Source of the DNA: Actinomycetales bacterium
GTDB lineage: Bacteria; Actinomycetota; Actinomycetes; Actinomycetales; Microbacteriaceae
NCBI GenBank assembly: GCA_017308515.1
Contig: JAFKEN010000005.1
Coordinates: 124,001 to 188,000 of the forward strand
Reading direction: 5' to 3'
DNA length: 64,000 bases
The notes below the pieces were generated by a model. The model was not told where the DNA came from. It saw only the letters and a list, made by a program, of their open reading frames with translations, and made no database searches. The position numbers and the translations under genes are program-made. Every line of letters starts with the position of its first letter. The first letter of the stretch is position 1. This document shows positions 63,413 through 64,000 of this stretch, piece by piece.

Positions 63413-64000
63413 ATGACCGAGCCGTCTCCCCGGTCCGCCACGGCCGCGGAAGGCACGGGGCGCCGCTACGCCGGCCTCGACGGGCTGCGCGTGATCGCCG
63501 TCGCGCTCGTGCTCGTCTATCACCTCGCCCCGCCGCTGCTGCCGGCCGGCTACATCGGCGTCGACCTGTTCTTCGTGATCAGCGGGTTCCTCATCACGAG
63601 CCTGCTGCTGCGCGAGGGGCTGCGCACGCCGGGCGCGCTGCGACGCTTCTGGCTGCGCCGCGCGCGGCGCCTGCTGCCGGCGCTCGCGGCGGTCGTGGTG
63701 GTCAGCGCCGCGCTCGCGCTGCTCGTGGGCGGCGACGTGCTGTACCGGATCGGCGTGCAGATCCTGGGAGCGGCGACCTTCAGCTACAACTGGTGGGCGA
63801 TCGCCGCGGGGGGCGGCTACTTCGAGTCGACCGCGCCCGAGCTGCTGCGCAACGTGTGGTCGCTCGCGGTCGAGGAGCAGTTCTACCTGCTGTGGCCGCT
63901 CGCGCTGCTGCTGCTCGTGCGGATCCCCCGCGTGGGGCTCCGCGCCGGTCTCACCGCGGCCGGGTCGCTCGCCTCGGCCGGGCTCCTGCTGGGTCTGCTC
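63413..64000 (+). CDS. Acyltransferase 3 (OafA/YrhL-like), partial at the window end
   Basis: 196 residues are visible and the frame is open at 64000. The family hallmarks RYAGLDGLRVIAVALVLVYH (catalytic His), FFVISGFLIT, RRFWLRRARRL and VWSLAVEEQFYLLWP are present. A multi-spanning membrane protein that O-acetylates surface polysaccharide or peptidoglycan. The ATG lies four bases after tRNA-Ser, leaving no room for a separate Shine-Dalgarno except in the tRNA acceptor. Confidence 0.9.
   Translation, partial: MTEPSPRSATAAEGTGRRYAGLDGLRVIAVALVLVYHLAPPLLPAGYIGVDLFFVISGFLITSLLLREGLRTPGALRRFWLRRARRLLPALAAVVVVSAALALLVGGDVLYRIGVQILGAATFSYNWWAIAAGGGYFESTAPELLRNVWSLAVEEQFYLLWPLALLLLVRIPRVGLRAGLTAAGSLASAGLLLGLL

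Overview
The window is a chromosomal segment of a high-GC Gram-positive bacterium, most likely an actinobacterium of the family Microbacteriaceae. Hand-counted lines of ordinary coding sequence are about 70-77% G+C. CarD, SenX3-RegX3, GlnR, a SigK/RskA pair, MutT1-type Nudix-phosphatase, nitrobindin and a CCA-encoding tRNA-Pro all fit. The family-level call is inferred from gene content and order. I see no transposase, integrase, phage gene or CRISPR array, and no gene-free stretch longer than 300 bases.

Positions 1-22032 form an accessory catabolic island. It holds two paralogous M24 (creatinase/aminopeptidase P fold) proteins, an XRE-cupin regulator, a zinc alcohol dehydrogenase and a six-gene operon (Liv-type binding lipoprotein, LivG, LivF, LivH, LivM, LacI regulator). 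It also holds four paralogous ketopantoate-reductase-family proteins, a tandem OsmC-fold protein, a 3-hydroxyisobutyrate-dehydrogenase-like enzyme, a Dabb protein, a double cupin, an MFS permease, an aldehyde dehydrogenase and an ACMSD-type amidohydrolase. The logic (uptake, hydrolysis, several NAD(P)H redox steps, aldehyde oxidation, amidohydrolase or decarboxylase step) reads as breakdown of a small organic acid or amide whose identity I cannot tell. Both M24 proteins carry Cys where the second metal-binding Asp should be. A TGTTC-type motif recurs in front of the main transcription units, and a LacI-like operator sits on the start site of the transporter operon.

Positions 22068-31500 are mostly core genes: rlmB, cysS, a GNAT, ispDF, carD, an exported protein, regX3-senX3 divergent from phoU, a 2H phosphoesterase-like protein and gpmA. 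Positions 31536-39747 hold a methyltransferase, a FUSC-type membrane protein, ygfZ, nitrobindin, two small membrane proteins, glnR, ppk and a MutT1-like enzyme.

The phosphate uptake genes follow (39764-43843). pstS, pstC and pstA read left and pstB reads right. Upstream of both phoU and pstS are tandem 11-base PHO-box repeats that share an identical unit, which ties SenX3-RegX3 to phoU and pst. The pstA/pstC genes and the 5' half of pstB are clearly lower in G+C than their surroundings, as is the 3' part of cysS; both look like recombined alleles.

Positions 43890-54800 carry sigK-rskA, ridA with a small DUF4177-like gene, a PASTA penicillin-binding protein with a metallophosphoesterase, tRNA-Pro, tdk, a radical SAM gene under a perfect LexA box, mqo, a secreted SGNH hydrolase, and a membrane protein divergent from a MerR regulator. 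Positions 54800-64000 hold asd-lysC with a repeat/hairpin array at the lysC stop, a HAD phosphatase, recR-dnaX, a Bcr/CflA-type efflux pump, the SRP RNA, tRNA-Ser and the start of an acyltransferase cut by the window end.
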